Shown in pieces: positions 44,367-52,671 of a DNA stretch of 64,000 nucleotides. Below the pieces are notes generated by a model, which was given only the letters and a program-made list of their open reading frames with translations, ran no database searches and was not told the DNA's origin. The stretch is from the NCBI RefSeq assembly GCF_019343475.1, contig NZ_CP072453.1, positions 2,046,001 to 2,110,000 on the forward strand. Direction: 5' to 3'. The stretch comes from Providencia sp. R33. GTDB lineage: Bacteria > Pseudomonadota > Gammaproteobacteria > Enterobacterales > Enterobacteriaceae. How positions within the stretch are numbered: the stretch's first letter is position 1; the number at the start of each line of letters is the position of its first letter. A program made the translations under genes and the position numbers.

Positions 44367-45566
44367 TTACACCAGCTCAATCACTTCAAAGTTAACTTCA
44401 CCACTTAAATCTGCATCGTAATCGACGCCATTCAAGCCAAAACCGAATAAACGCAAGAATTCAGCTTTATAACCTTGGTAATCGGTCAACTCATTGATGT
44501 TGTTATCGTTAAGTTGTTCCCAAATTTCGCGACACGTATTTTGGACATCATCGCGTAATTCCCAATCATCTAAACGCAGACGGTGTTTTTCATCAGTATC
44601 TGGTGCAGTACCGTTGAACAACTTAGTTGCGAATAAACGTTGGATTTGTTCGATGCAACCTTCGTGAATACCTTGCTCTTTCATGATTTTAAACACGATA
44701 GAGATATATAATGGCATAACAGGAATAGCAGAAGACGCTTGCGTAACAACTGATTTTAATACAGCAACGTAAGCTGAACCACCCTTCGCTTGCAGCTTTT
44801 GGTTAATTGCGTGCGCCGCGCGGTCTAAATCTTCTTTCGCTTTTCCTAAAGTACCGTGCCAATAGATTGGCCACGTTAAATCAGTACCGATGTAGGAATA
44901 AGCTACTGATTGTGCGTTATCAGCCAAAACACCAGCTTCATCTAACGCATTCATCCACAGTTCCCAGTCCTGACCGCCCATCACTTTAACAGTATCAGCG
45001 ATTTCTTGTTCATTCGCAGGCTCAACAACCGCTTCAATCAATACGTCTTTGTTAGTATCTAACGCAACTGACTTGTATGGCTCGCCAATCGGTTTCAACG
45101 CTGAACGTACGAGTTCACCAGTTTCTGGCATTTTACGCACTGGAGAAGCTAGTGAATAAACCACTAAATCGATTTGGCCTAAATCTTGTTTAATTAAATC
45201 AATGACTGTTTGACGGCACTCATCAGAGAAGGCGTCACCGTTAATGCTTTTTGCATATAAGCCTTCTTCTTTTGCAGCCTTGTCAAAACCAGCTGAGTTA
45301 TACCAACCGGCTGAACCTGTTTTGCCCTCACTACCTGGCTTTTCAAAAAATACGCCGATAGTTGCCGCACCGCTGCCAAATGCAGCATTGATACGAGAAG
45401 CTAGACCGTAACCGGTGGATGCACCAATAACCAGAACCTTTTTAGGTCCATTTTTTAATTCGCCACGAGATTTAACATAGGCGATTTGCTCACGAACATT
45501 GGCTTCACAGCCAGCAGGATGAGCTGTAGTGCAGATAAAACCACGAATTTTAGGTTTGATAATCAT
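44367..45566 (-). CDS. fabV: Enoyl-ACP/trans-2-enoyl-CoA reductase FabV
   Basis: ATG 45566 (MIIKPKIRGFICTT) gives 399 residues, exactly the usual FabV length; an ATG 6 bases upstream is less favoured by ribosome-site spacing. FabV reduces the trans-2-enoyl-ACP double bond with NADH in fatty acid synthesis. Seen: the GASTGYGLASRI nucleotide loop (about residue 50) and the catalytic Y-x8-K in YWHGTLGKAK (about 235). FabV enzymes are insensitive to triclosan, so a fabV-bearing strain can tolerate it. Monocistronic. Confidence 0.93.
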   Translation of the reverse strand: MIIKPKIRGFICTTAHPAGCEANVREQIAYVKSRGELKNGPKKVLVIGASTGYGLASRINAAFGSGAATIGVFFEKPGSEGKTGSAGWYNSAGFDKAAKEEGLYAKSINGDAFSDECRQTVIDLIKQDLGQIDLVVYSLASPVRKMPETGELVRSALKPIGEPYKSVALDTNKDVLIEAVVEPANEQEIADTVKVMGGQDWELWMNALDEAGVLADNAQSVAYSYIGTDLTWPIYWHGTLGKAKEDLDRAAHAINQKLQAKGGSAYVAVLKSVVTQASSAIPVMPLYISIVFKIMKEQGIHEGCIEQIQRLFATKLFNGTAPDTDEKHRLRLDDWELRDDVQNTCREIWEQLNDNNINELTDYQGYKAEFLRLFGFGLNGVDYDADLSGEVNFEVIELV

Positions 45567-45670
45567 AGTCATTCTTTCTTGGTAGCTAACAATCAGCGTC
45601 TAATATACCTGATATTCTCCATTTACTTAAGACTGCTGGAAAATAAACATGGTGAACAGACCAGTTTTGT

Positions 45671-45985
45671 CTATTTAAAGTCCTTTAATGCTTCAATGAC
45701 ACGCCTTAAAGATTCCAATTCCCTCTCTAATTCACTCGCTTTTCCACGTGGATAGCTATCATAAATACGTGTTGCACCTGAACGGCTGTCATAACATTTA
45801 TCTTCAATCTCATGAATTTTTTGCTTTATTTTGGCAACTTTATGCCTATTTTCATAATGAGATAGATGGCGTAGTTGTTTTTCCAACTTTATGATTTTCT
45901 TTTCACAACTGGAATAATGAGACCCAGCTTGTGACGATAATGGAATTATCGTTAACAGTAGTGCGAGTAACAGCGTCTTTTTCAT
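45671..45985 (-). CDS. DUF1090 exported protein (YqjC-like)
   Basis: ATG 45985 gives 104 residues with a signal peptide MKKTLLLALLLTIIPLSSQA; a longer frame start is in the upstream region. The mature part is helical, with two Cys (CEKKIIKLEKQLRHLSHYEN, DKCYDSRSG) and a C-terminal coiled coil ELERELESLRRVIEAL. That is the layout of the DUF1090 family (E. coli YqjC). Function unknown. Confidence 0.75.
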   Translation of the reverse strand: MKKTLLLALLLTIIPLSSQAGSHYSSCEKKIIKLEKQLRHLSHYENRHKVAKIKQKIHEIEDKCYDSRSGATRIYDSYPRGKASELERELESLRRVIEALKDFK

Positions 45986-46123
45986 GTATTTTCTCAATAG
46001 CCATAAAAATAATGGTACCGAGTTCATCATCATTAGCTTATTCCATCTACGGGAATTTTCTTAGTTAAAGTTTAGGTATAACAAAATGAAAAAATTACGC
46101 ATCTTTAATCAAGCCAAGTACTT

Positions 46124-46711
46124 TTACTCAACTTCGTTTTTCGTAATAATCTCTTGCGGTTTATTCGGAATTAAATTATGAATAGTCATGACAGAGTAAA
46201 TAATATCTTTTTTGTCATGAATTTTTTTGAAATGTGAATTACTGACGATCCCCACCATGATCTGCATCCCATCTTGCTCGTATACCCGTTTAAATGGTGT
46301 AGTTTCATCATCAGATATTTTATCTAAGAAAAAAGAGTCGCGTTTATACCGCTCAATTGTTTTCTTTGGAATCCCATATTTTTCATACATTTTTTGATTA
46401 ATTTCATCATATTCTGCCAAGATGACTGCTTGATCACGGCTATCTTTTCCTTGAGCGGAAATAAGCATCAAGGTGTTTTCTTCTCGTGAAAACATCAATA
46501 AAAACATACGCCCTTTGACTGTTGGCGTATTTGGTGTTGAGCACAGCGCCCCGTTTTCTTGAAATTCAGTACACTGTAGCCCAGCTAAATTCAATCGCTT
46601 TAAATCAGCGGGTGTCTGCCCCCATTTAAAGCCGTAGGGGGCTTCCTGTTTATTTGCGCTACAACCCGCTAATACAAGAGCAAAGAAGGTAATTAAAATC
46701 CCTTTTATCAT
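46124..46711 (-). CDS. Predicted outer-membrane lipoprotein, unknown family
   Basis: This 195-residue protein has a type II signal peptide ending in LAGC (MIKGILITFFALVLAGC). The following Ser suggests outer-membrane sorting. The mature part, with YGFKWGQTPADLKRLNL, looks like a soluble alpha/beta domain. I do not recognise a family. Confidence 0.65.
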   Translation of the reverse strand: MIKGILITFFALVLAGCSANKQEAPYGFKWGQTPADLKRLNLAGLQCTEFQENGALCSTPNTPTVKGRMFLLMFSREENTLMLISAQGKDSRDQAVILAEYDEINQKMYEKYGIPKKTIERYKRDSFFLDKISDDETTPFKRVYEQDGMQIMVGIVSNSHFKKIHDKKDIIYSVMTIHNLIPNKPQEIITKNEVE

Positions 46712-46836
46712 TACTTAGCACATCCCAATTAAGTCATCTAATTGGATACTATCAAAAACGGATGATTAATCAAAAAAACAACATCGCTTTTATCAAGTTA
46801 AATGACCTCACTGAATAACGAGCTTTACTTAACAAT

Positions 46837-46989
46837 TTAATTTTCTTTTTTTTCTTGCTCTTTCGCTTCGGCCATTGCAATTTCTTTTAGCCAATCTGCT
46901 AATAAGGGTTTTGTTTTTACTGCATCTAATAAAGCACGCTCATGCTTTGTTAAACGAACAACCACAACTTCTGTTTTCATATGTGACAT
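46837..46989 (-). CDS. Short 50-residue protein
   Basis: ATG 46989, preceded by GAAAGAGA at good spacing, opens 50 codons: MSHMKTEVVVVRLTKHERALL, then DAVKTKPLLADWLKEIAMAEA and a charged tail. The opening strand followed by helices resembles small ribbon-helix-helix or antitoxin-like proteins. A second ATG (46980) is possible. No toxin-like partner adjoins. It lies between the lipoprotein gene and the tRNA terminator. Confidence 0.55.
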   Translation of the reverse strand: MSHMKTEVVVVRLTKHERALLDAVKTKPLLADWLKEIAMAEAKEQEKKEN

Positions 46990-47142
46990 AGCCAGTCTCT
47001 TTCTTAAAAACTAAATAATGACATAAATAACTGGCAGAACGGTCTGACTTACCGATTTTTACACGATTTTCGCGTTAATTTACATAGAAAACACTTTGTT
47101 AGGAATCAATCGGTTGAATGATAATGAAGGAAAATGTAGATA

Positions 47143-47166
47143 CAAAAAAACCACCTAAAGGTGGTT
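47143..47166 (-). terminator. Terminator of the tRNA operon
   Basis: AACCACC/GGTGGTT stem with TAAA loop; the minus strand continues TTTTTTTG. It lies 31 bases past the last tRNA-Leu. Confidence 0.85.
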
Positions 47167-47196
47167 AATTGTCAAACTTAACAATGTTAAGAGTGA

Positions 47197-47283
47197 TGGT
47201 GCCCAGGGCGGGACTTGAACCCGCACAGCCTAAAGGCCGAGGGATTTTAAATCCCTTGTGTCTACCGATTTCACCACCTGGGC
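47197..47283 (-). tRNA. tRNA-Leu(UAA), copy 2
   Basis: 87 nucleotides including an encoded CCA. Acceptor GCCCAGG pairs with CCTGGGC, anticodon loop holds UAA, and the long variable arm (class II) is present. It is identical to the copy at 47412. Counterpart of leuZ, the last gene of the block. Confidence 0.95.
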
Positions 47284-47411
47284 CAAATTGTATTTTCTCT
47301 TTCGAGAGGGATAAGTTAACTCACCCACTAATCAATATACTGGAGTAGACGCTCGTATAATGATCCTTACTACTTAAAATAAAGTGCACTAATAGCTCAC
47401 TTACTTCAAGA

Positions 47412-47498
47412 TGGTGCCCAGGGCGGGACTTGAACCCGCACAGCCTAAAGGCCGAGGGATTTTAAATCCCTTGTGTCTACCGATTTCACCACCTGGGC
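47412..47498 (-). tRNA. tRNA-Leu(UAA), copy 1
   Basis: 87 nucleotides with CCA, anticodon UAA and long variable arm, identical over its full length to the copy at 47197. It lies 7 bases after tRNA-Cys. E. coli has a single leuZ at this place, so this tandem pair is a local duplication. Confidence 0.95.
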
Positions 47499-47505
47499 TA
47501 AATTG

Positions 47506-47579
47506 TGGAGGCGCGTCCCGGAGTCGAACCGAGCTACACGGATTTGCAATCCGGTGCATAACCGCTTTGCTAACGCGCC
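47506..47579 (-). tRNA. tRNA-Cys(GCA)
   Basis: 74 nucleotides with encoded CCA, acceptor GGCGCGT, discriminator U and anticodon GCA. Equivalent to cysT, between tRNA-Gly and tRNA-Leu. Confidence 0.95.
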
Positions 47580-47602
47580 TTATCCGAATTTCTTGCGAAA
47601 TT

Positions 47603-47678
<76 letters not shown>

Positions 47679-47842
47679 GTTAAGCTTAACTTTCAGCTTA
47701 TGCTATCAAACTGGCTGATTTACTTATTTATTTTCATAAACCATGTTGCCGTTCGATGCGTTGCATTCTACTGATTTCACCTATCGAGTCAATACAATTA
47801 TTGAAATAATTGGATCGTTCGCTGTTTTTTCAATCATTTCGA

Positions 47843-48391
47843 TCACGCTTCGCTCAAATCACCCCACGCAGCCTTTAAATATTGGAACATTGACCAAAAT
47901 GTTAAGATAGCAGCGACATACATCAGTGCAATAGAAAGGTTTTCAATTAACGGTGTCGGTCGCCATAATAGCCCTACGAGCGACATCATTTGCGCCGTTG
48001 TTTTAAATTTACCAATCCAAGACACAGCAACACTACTACGTTTACCAATCTCCGCCATCCATTCACGCAATGAAGAAATAATAATTTCACGTGCAATCAT
48101 CGTCGCGGCAGGTAATGTTACATACCAGACATCATAGCTCTCAGTGACTAAAACGAGTGCGGTTGCCACCATCACTTTGTCCGCGACAGGGTCTAAAAAT
48201 GCCCCAAACTTTGTAGTTTGCTTCCAAAGTCGTGCTAAAAACCCGTCAAACCAATCCGTCACCGCGGCAAAAACAAAAATCAGCGCGCAGGCGAAAGGCC
48301 CCCAAGTGACAGGAAGGTAAAATGCCAATACAAAAAATGGTATTAGGATGACGCGAAATAATGTCAGCCACGTTGGTATGTTTAATTTCAT
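47843..48391 (-). CDS. pgsA: Phosphatidylglycerophosphate synthase PgsA
   Basis: ATG 48391 (MKLNIPTWLTLFRVILIPFF) gives 182 residues, the E. coli length; a longer start at 48415 is unlikely. PgsA makes phosphatidylglycerophosphate from CDP-diacylglycerol and glycerol-3-phosphate in the inner membrane. The CDP-alcohol phosphotransferase motif D-G-x2-A-R-x8-G-x3-D-x3-D is complete in DGFLARLWKQTTKFGAFLD plus PVAD. It follows uvrC and precedes tRNA-Gly in the conserved order. Confidence 0.96.
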   Translation of the reverse strand: MKLNIPTWLTLFRVILIPFFVLAFYLPVTWGPFACALIFVFAAVTDWFDGFLARLWKQTTKFGAFLDPVADKVMVATALVLVTESYDVWYVTLPAATMIAREIIISSLREWMAEIGKRSSVAVSWIGKFKTTAQMMSLVGLLWRPTPLIENLSIALMYVAAILTFWSMFQYLKAAWGDLSEA

Positions 48392-48448
48392 CACGCTCAC
48401 TAACTTTTTGACCAAGTTGGATATTATGAATATGTTGCCCTAAGATAC

Positions 48449-50281
48449 TTACTGTTTCAATGCATTATAAATCTTTTCTGCAAGCGCGTATGAGATCGAG
48501 GGCACTTTTGCGATCTCTTCTATGCTCGCATTTCGCAGTGGTTGCAAACCGCCCATATATTTTAATAACATTTGGCGTCGTTTTGGTCCAACCCCCTCAA
48601 TCGACTCTAACGCACTAGTATTTTTCACTTTAGCTCTACGTTGACGGTGGCCTGTAATCGCATGGTTATGGGATTCATCGCGAATATGTTGTATCACATG
48701 TAATGCTGGCGAATCGGCTGGCAAAGCAAAACCTTCGCCTTCTGGCTTTAAGAAAAGCGTTTCAAGCCCCGCTTTACGGTCACTACCCTTTGCTACGCCA
48801 ATTAATAAAGGATGGTTTTTATCCCAATCTACTTCCAAAGAATCAAAGACATCCTTGGCTTGCCCTAATTGCCCTTTACCACCATCAATAAAGATAATAT
48901 CAGGTACTTTTCCTTCATCAAGGTGCTTACCATATCGGCGAGTCAACACTTGATGCATAGCGGCATAATCATCACCAGGAGTGATGCCTGAGATGTTATA
49001 ACGGCGATATTCAGATTTTACAGGGCCTGTTTTATCAAACACAACACAAGAAGCGACCGTTTGTTCCCCCATTGTATGGGAAATATCAAAGCATTCCATG
49101 CGTGAAATATTTTCTAAATGAACCACCTTCGCTAACGCTGCCATACGTTGTTGCACTGTCGAGTTCTGTGCAATTTTTGTCGATAGTGCAATCGAGGCAT
49201 TCGTGCGGGCTAATTTTAAATAGCGAGCTCTTGCGCCCCGCGGCTGGCTTTGAATATTAATTTTACGCCCCGCCAGCTCAGATAATGACTGGGCAAGTAA
49301 CTCTTTTTCTGTCAGGGCAAAATCAAGCAAAATTTCCCCTGGTAATGTACGATTTTCGCTACCCTGCAAATAAAATTGCCCCAAAAAGGTTTGAACCACT
49401 TCATCAAGTTGGGTATCTGCGGGAATTTTAGGGAAATAACTGCGACTACCAAGCACTTTACCTTGGCGGATAAATAGAACGTGGACACAAGCTAGACCTG
49501 ATTCAAAAGAGACTCCGATAACATCGAGATCGTCCCCTTCACCCGAAACATATTGCTCTTCAGTCACTGCGCGGACAGCTTGAATTTGGTCACGAAAACG
49601 CGCCGCTTCTTCAAAACGCAACTCTTGGCTGGCCTTCTCCATCCGTTCCACGAGACCAGCCAATACTTGCTTATCTTTTCCTGTTAAAAATAATCGCACG
49701 TACTCCACTTGTTGGTCATAATCTTCATCAGAAACCAATCCTTTAACGCAAGGCCCTAAACAACGCCCAATTTGATATTGTAAACAAGGCCTTGAGCGAT
49801 TTTTATAAACACTATCCTCGCATTGACGAATAGGAAAGAGTTTCTGCATTAAGGTTAGAGTTTCGCGTACAGCATAAGAACTTGGGAATGGCCCGAAATA
49901 CTCACCTTTCGCATGCTTAGCCCCACGGTGCATCGAGATTCGAGGGTGAGCTTCCTTACTTAAAAATAGGTATGGATAGGATTTATCATCACGTAACAGC
50001 ACGTTATAACGGGGCTGGTATAACTTAATATAGTTGTGTTCAAGTAATAATGCTTCGGTTTCAGTGTGTGTCACCGTAACATCAATAGATGCGATTTGCT
50101 TGACGAGCTGCTCTGTTTTTCGGCTACTGACATTTTCACGAAAGTAACTGGAAAGCCTTTTTTTCAAGTCTTTCGCTTTACCAACGTATATTACCGTTCC
50201 GCCCACATCGTACATTCGATATACGCCAGGCTGGTTTGTCACTGTTTTTAAGAAAGCTTTTGATTCGAACTGTTCTGCCAC
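48449..50281 (-). CDS. uvrC: Excinuclease ABC subunit C
   Basis: The 610-residue nuclease makes both incisions in nucleotide excision repair with UvrA and UvrB. The GIY-YIG domain opens the protein (PGVYRMYDVGGTVIYVGKAKDLKKRL, about 18-45). Then follow a UVR domain (RFEEAARFRDQIQAV, near 200), the RNase H-like domain (ECFDISHTMG, FIDGGKGQLGQA) and two C-terminal helix-hairpin-helix motifs (IEGVGPKRRQMLLKYMGG). It overlaps uvrY by 34 bases. Intact. Confidence 0.97.
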   Translation of the reverse strand: MAEQFESKAFLKTVTNQPGVYRMYDVGGTVIYVGKAKDLKKRLSSYFRENVSSRKTEQLVKQIASIDVTVTHTETEALLLEHNYIKLYQPRYNVLLRDDKSYPYLFLSKEAHPRISMHRGAKHAKGEYFGPFPSSYAVRETLTLMQKLFPIRQCEDSVYKNRSRPCLQYQIGRCLGPCVKGLVSDEDYDQQVEYVRLFLTGKDKQVLAGLVERMEKASQELRFEEAARFRDQIQAVRAVTEEQYVSGEGDDLDVIGVSFESGLACVHVLFIRQGKVLGSRSYFPKIPADTQLDEVVQTFLGQFYLQGSENRTLPGEILLDFALTEKELLAQSLSELAGRKINIQSQPRGARARYLKLARTNASIALSTKIAQNSTVQQRMAALAKVVHLENISRMECFDISHTMGEQTVASCVVFDKTGPVKSEYRRYNISGITPGDDYAAMHQVLTRRYGKHLDEGKVPDIIFIDGGKGQLGQAKDVFDSLEVDWDKNHPLLIGVAKGSDRKAGLETLFLKPEGEGFALPADSPALHVIQHIRDESHNHAITGHRQRRAKVKNTSALESIEGVGPKRRQMLLKYMGGLQPLRNASIEEIAKVPSISYALAEKIYNALKQ

Positions 50282-50934
50282 TCGGATAAACCCTGTACTG
50301 TAATTAAACCATATCTAATTGCTATATGTGTTAATTCTACATCACTACAGATATTAAGTTTACCAAACATTCGATATCGATAAGTATTTACTGTTTTGGG
50401 GCTCAAGGATAGCGTCTGTGCAACCTGTTTAATCGGTACGCCTTGGGTGATCATCAACATTATTTCCAGTTCACGGCCCGACAAAAGTTCGTATAAATCT
50501 TGCTGATTATTATGAATAACCCGTTGTAAAGCGAGGTCTTGTGCAATATCAGGGGAAATTATTCGCCTTTTTACATTAACTACTTTTATCGCTTCGATGA
50601 GTTCTTCTTCTGTAATGTGAATACTCAATAAGCCAAAAATACCAATATCTAATGCTTTGAGAAAAAAAGAATAATTGCTACGAACGTTATAAATAATAAT
50701 CCCCACATCTGGCTGAGTGCGCCGCAATGTTTGAATCGTTTTTAAGGAATCAAAGTGACAATGGTCACTATTAATTAAAATAACACTACCTCTTTGATGA
50801 CGGTTCCAAGTCACTGCTTGGTCAATCGAGGAAAATGAAGCTATCAGTTTACAACGTGAATGACGACTAAATATAAACTCGAATCCATGCAGAGTAATAT
50901 TATTGCCATCAATAATTATTATATTTATTCCCAT
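50248..50934 (-). CDS. uvrY: UvrY/SirA orthologue with degenerate receiver domain
   Basis: ATG 50934 gives 228 residues (UvrY: 218); a TTG 30 bases upstream is also in frame. The C-terminal LuxR-type HTH is well conserved: LSGRELEIMLMITQG, LSLSPKTVNTYRYRMFGKLNI, VELTHIAIRYGL. Synteny with uvrC identifies uvrY, the regulator of Csr RNAs. The receiver is odd. The VLMD of UvrY with phospho-acceptor Asp54 is VILIN here (Asp to Asn). VDDHE is IDGNN, the Thr of MLTVHT is Asn and the Lys of YLSKG is absent (LLSIHI). It can hardly be phosphorylated by BarA in the usual way, so it may act constitutively or by other signals. Confidence 0.88.
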   Translation of the reverse strand: MGINIIIIDGNNITLHGFEFIFSRHSRCKLIASFSSIDQAVTWNRHQRGSVILINSDHCHFDSLKTIQTLRRTQPDVGIIIYNVRSNYSFFLKALDIGIFGLLSIHITEEELIEAIKVVNVKRRIISPDIAQDLALQRVIHNNQQDLYELLSGRELEIMLMITQGVPIKQVAQTLSLSPKTVNTYRYRMFGKLNICSDVELTHIAIRYGLITVQGLSEWQNSSNQKLS

Positions 50935-51070
50935 ATTTATATTATTTATCAATGAATTAAACAAAGATGAACAGGGATTTTATATTGCAAGCGGCTGAGA
51001 TACAACCTATTTATCATTACATAAACATTAGATAATTCATTTAATAATAATTTAAAAAATCAAATAATAA

Positions 51071-51092
51071 AAAAGGGATAAGCATCCCTTTT
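51071..51092 (-). terminator. Terminator of psiE
   Basis: AAAAGGGAT/ATCCCTTTT with loop AAGC, 27 bases after the psiE stop on the minus strand. Confidence 0.8.
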
Positions 51093-51118
51093 TATCATTT
51101 ATTTAGTGAATACCTATA

Positions 51119-51535
51119 TTATTCACGCTTTAATTTTTCTGTGTTTGCGATATACAGAGCAATAACTAACACTAAAATCGCCCCTGCGTGCAATAATGTT
51201 GTCATTGGGTCGCTATGATCGACAATAATCAGACGGATGATTGCTGTAATTCCGATATAAATAAAGTATCGTAATGGAAAATGATAACCCGACATAAAAT
51301 ATTTGATAATTAATGCGATAAACTCAAAGTAAAGAAAGTAAATAACAATACCTTCTAAGAGCTCATAAGCGGTTGCTCCCTTTGAGCTACCGAACATTAA
51401 AGATGCCATAGTAAAGGTTTCTTTTGCTAAAAAAAACACCAAAACAGCAGCTAATGTAATTAAACCAAGGTTTAGTATCCATTGCAGTACCCATGCGATG
51501 TTACTCGCATGGCGCATTCCGTTCATACTATTCAT
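51119..51535 (-). CDS. psiE: Phosphate-starvation-inducible protein PsiE
   Basis: This 138-residue inner-membrane protein has four helices (about 13-38, 60-80, 87-103 and 110-130). LEGIVIYFLYFEFIALIIKYF and FPLRYFIYIGITAIIRLIIVDH are PsiE hallmarks. In E. coli the gene is induced by phosphate starvation through PhoB. GAGGGAT precedes ATG. Molecular role unknown. Confidence 0.9.
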   Translation of the reverse strand: MNSMNGMRHASNIAWVLQWILNLGLITLAAVLVFFLAKETFTMASLMFGSSKGATAYELLEGIVIYFLYFEFIALIIKYFMSGYHFPLRYFIYIGITAIIRLIIVDHSDPMTTLLHAGAILVLVIALYIANTEKLKRE

Positions 51536-51727
51536 TTGTTATCCCTCAAAAATACAAAATATGATCACAACGACAGCTATTACGCATTTTTACTCGTGTT
51601 ATTCATTGCATATTGTCTTAATTGTAAATCAATTTTTTGTCGCTAGCATGACAAACAGAAAGGAAGTTTGCAGTTTTTCTATAAGGCGAGAAAGCTTCCC
51701 GCCTGGCTATAATCTCTTATTCCGCGA

Positions 51728-52141
51728 TTAATTTGAGGGAGCGCCCATCATTTTCAATATATCTTGCTCAGTCAACATCGCTGTTTGCTCAACAAAATTA
51801 TAGTACTTGGGTTTGCTATCAATATAGATTTGCATGGCCAATTGTGCTTGTTTACTGTCTTCAAACAGGGCTGCTGAAACATAATACGTTGATGGGTTAA
51901 TCAAGTGGTAGTAAAGATGCGTACCGCAATGTTTGCAAAAGGCACGCTCTCCCCACTGTGAGGAAGTAAACGTTGTTATTGAATCTTGGCCTTCAATATG
52001 CAAATCGCTACCACAATCCACACTAAAACCTGGGCCGCCATTCCATTTTTGGCACATATTGCAATGACAAACACTTAACTTATCGACTGCTTTACTTGTT
52101 GATACCTTAACTGCACCACATAAGCATTGACCTTTATGCAT
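51728..52141 (-). CDS. GFA-family zinc protein
   Basis: This 137-residue protein has GFA zinc ligands in GQCLCGAVKV, CHCNMCQKWNGG and FCKHCGTHLYYH. It is a paralogue of the gene at 41883. AAGGAAA lies before the ATG. Substrate not known. Confidence 0.83.
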   Translation of the reverse strand: MHKGQCLCGAVKVSTSKAVDKLSVCHCNMCQKWNGGPGFSVDCGSDLHIEGQDSITTFTSSQWGERAFCKHCGTHLYYHLINPSTYYVSAALFEDSKQAQLAMQIYIDSKPKYYNFVEQTAMLTEQDILKMMGAPSN

Positions 52142-52212
52142 TTTATTTTCCTTTGCTATACCTATTAATGGATTCCTTACCTATTAGTGGCTATTTCCCT
52201 TCAAATTACAAC

Positions 52213-52488
52213 TTACTTTTCTTTTTTATTCAGGTTAAATTGGCGACCTGTAAAACGCTGGTCATTTGTGGTGTCTTGCAACAAAATACTCTCAAGCTCT
52301 TTCGTTTCTCTTTCAGACTCAATATCCCCATCATCCTGCTGGCTTTGATGTAACTGTACATATTCATGCGTAATTACATGAGGGGTAATCTCAGTTAATA
52401 CTGTATTATCTGCAGCTTGAGCAAATAAAGTTGCCCCCGTAAATAACGCGATGCCGATAAATAAACGAGCGAATAACGTGTTCTTCAT
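52213..52488 (-). CDS. Small exported protein, unknown
   Basis: AGGAG is better spaced for ATG 52488 than for 52491. The 91-residue product has a signal peptide (MKNTLFARLFIGIALFTGATLFAQA) and a polar mature part (about 66 residues) with an acidic centre (DDGDIESERETKELES). It is probably periplasmic. No family recognised. Confidence 0.6.
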   Translation of the reverse strand: MKNTLFARLFIGIALFTGATLFAQAADNTVLTEITPHVITHEYVQLHQSQQDDGDIESERETKELESILLQDTTNDQRFTGRQFNLNKKEK

Positions 52489-52624
52489 CATGTTCTCCTT
52501 TCACTAAAATATGTTTTAGCGCGAAAAGATGTCAAAAAATACACAAAATGCGTAATTGTTTTAATGATTCAGTAAAATCATGTAGATATTTGTCTGAATG
52601 GGCTATTGAACTGTTTAAAAAAGC

Positions 52625-52651
52625 AAAAAGAGAGCAATTAGCTCTCTTTTT
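52625..52651 (-). terminator. Terminator of the DUF2339-DUF3999 operon
   Basis: AAAAAGAGAGC/GCTCTCTTTTT stem with an AATTA loop, 20 bases after the DUF3999 stop. Confidence 0.85.
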
Positions 52652-52671
52652 ATTCAAATAATGAAAAGGTT

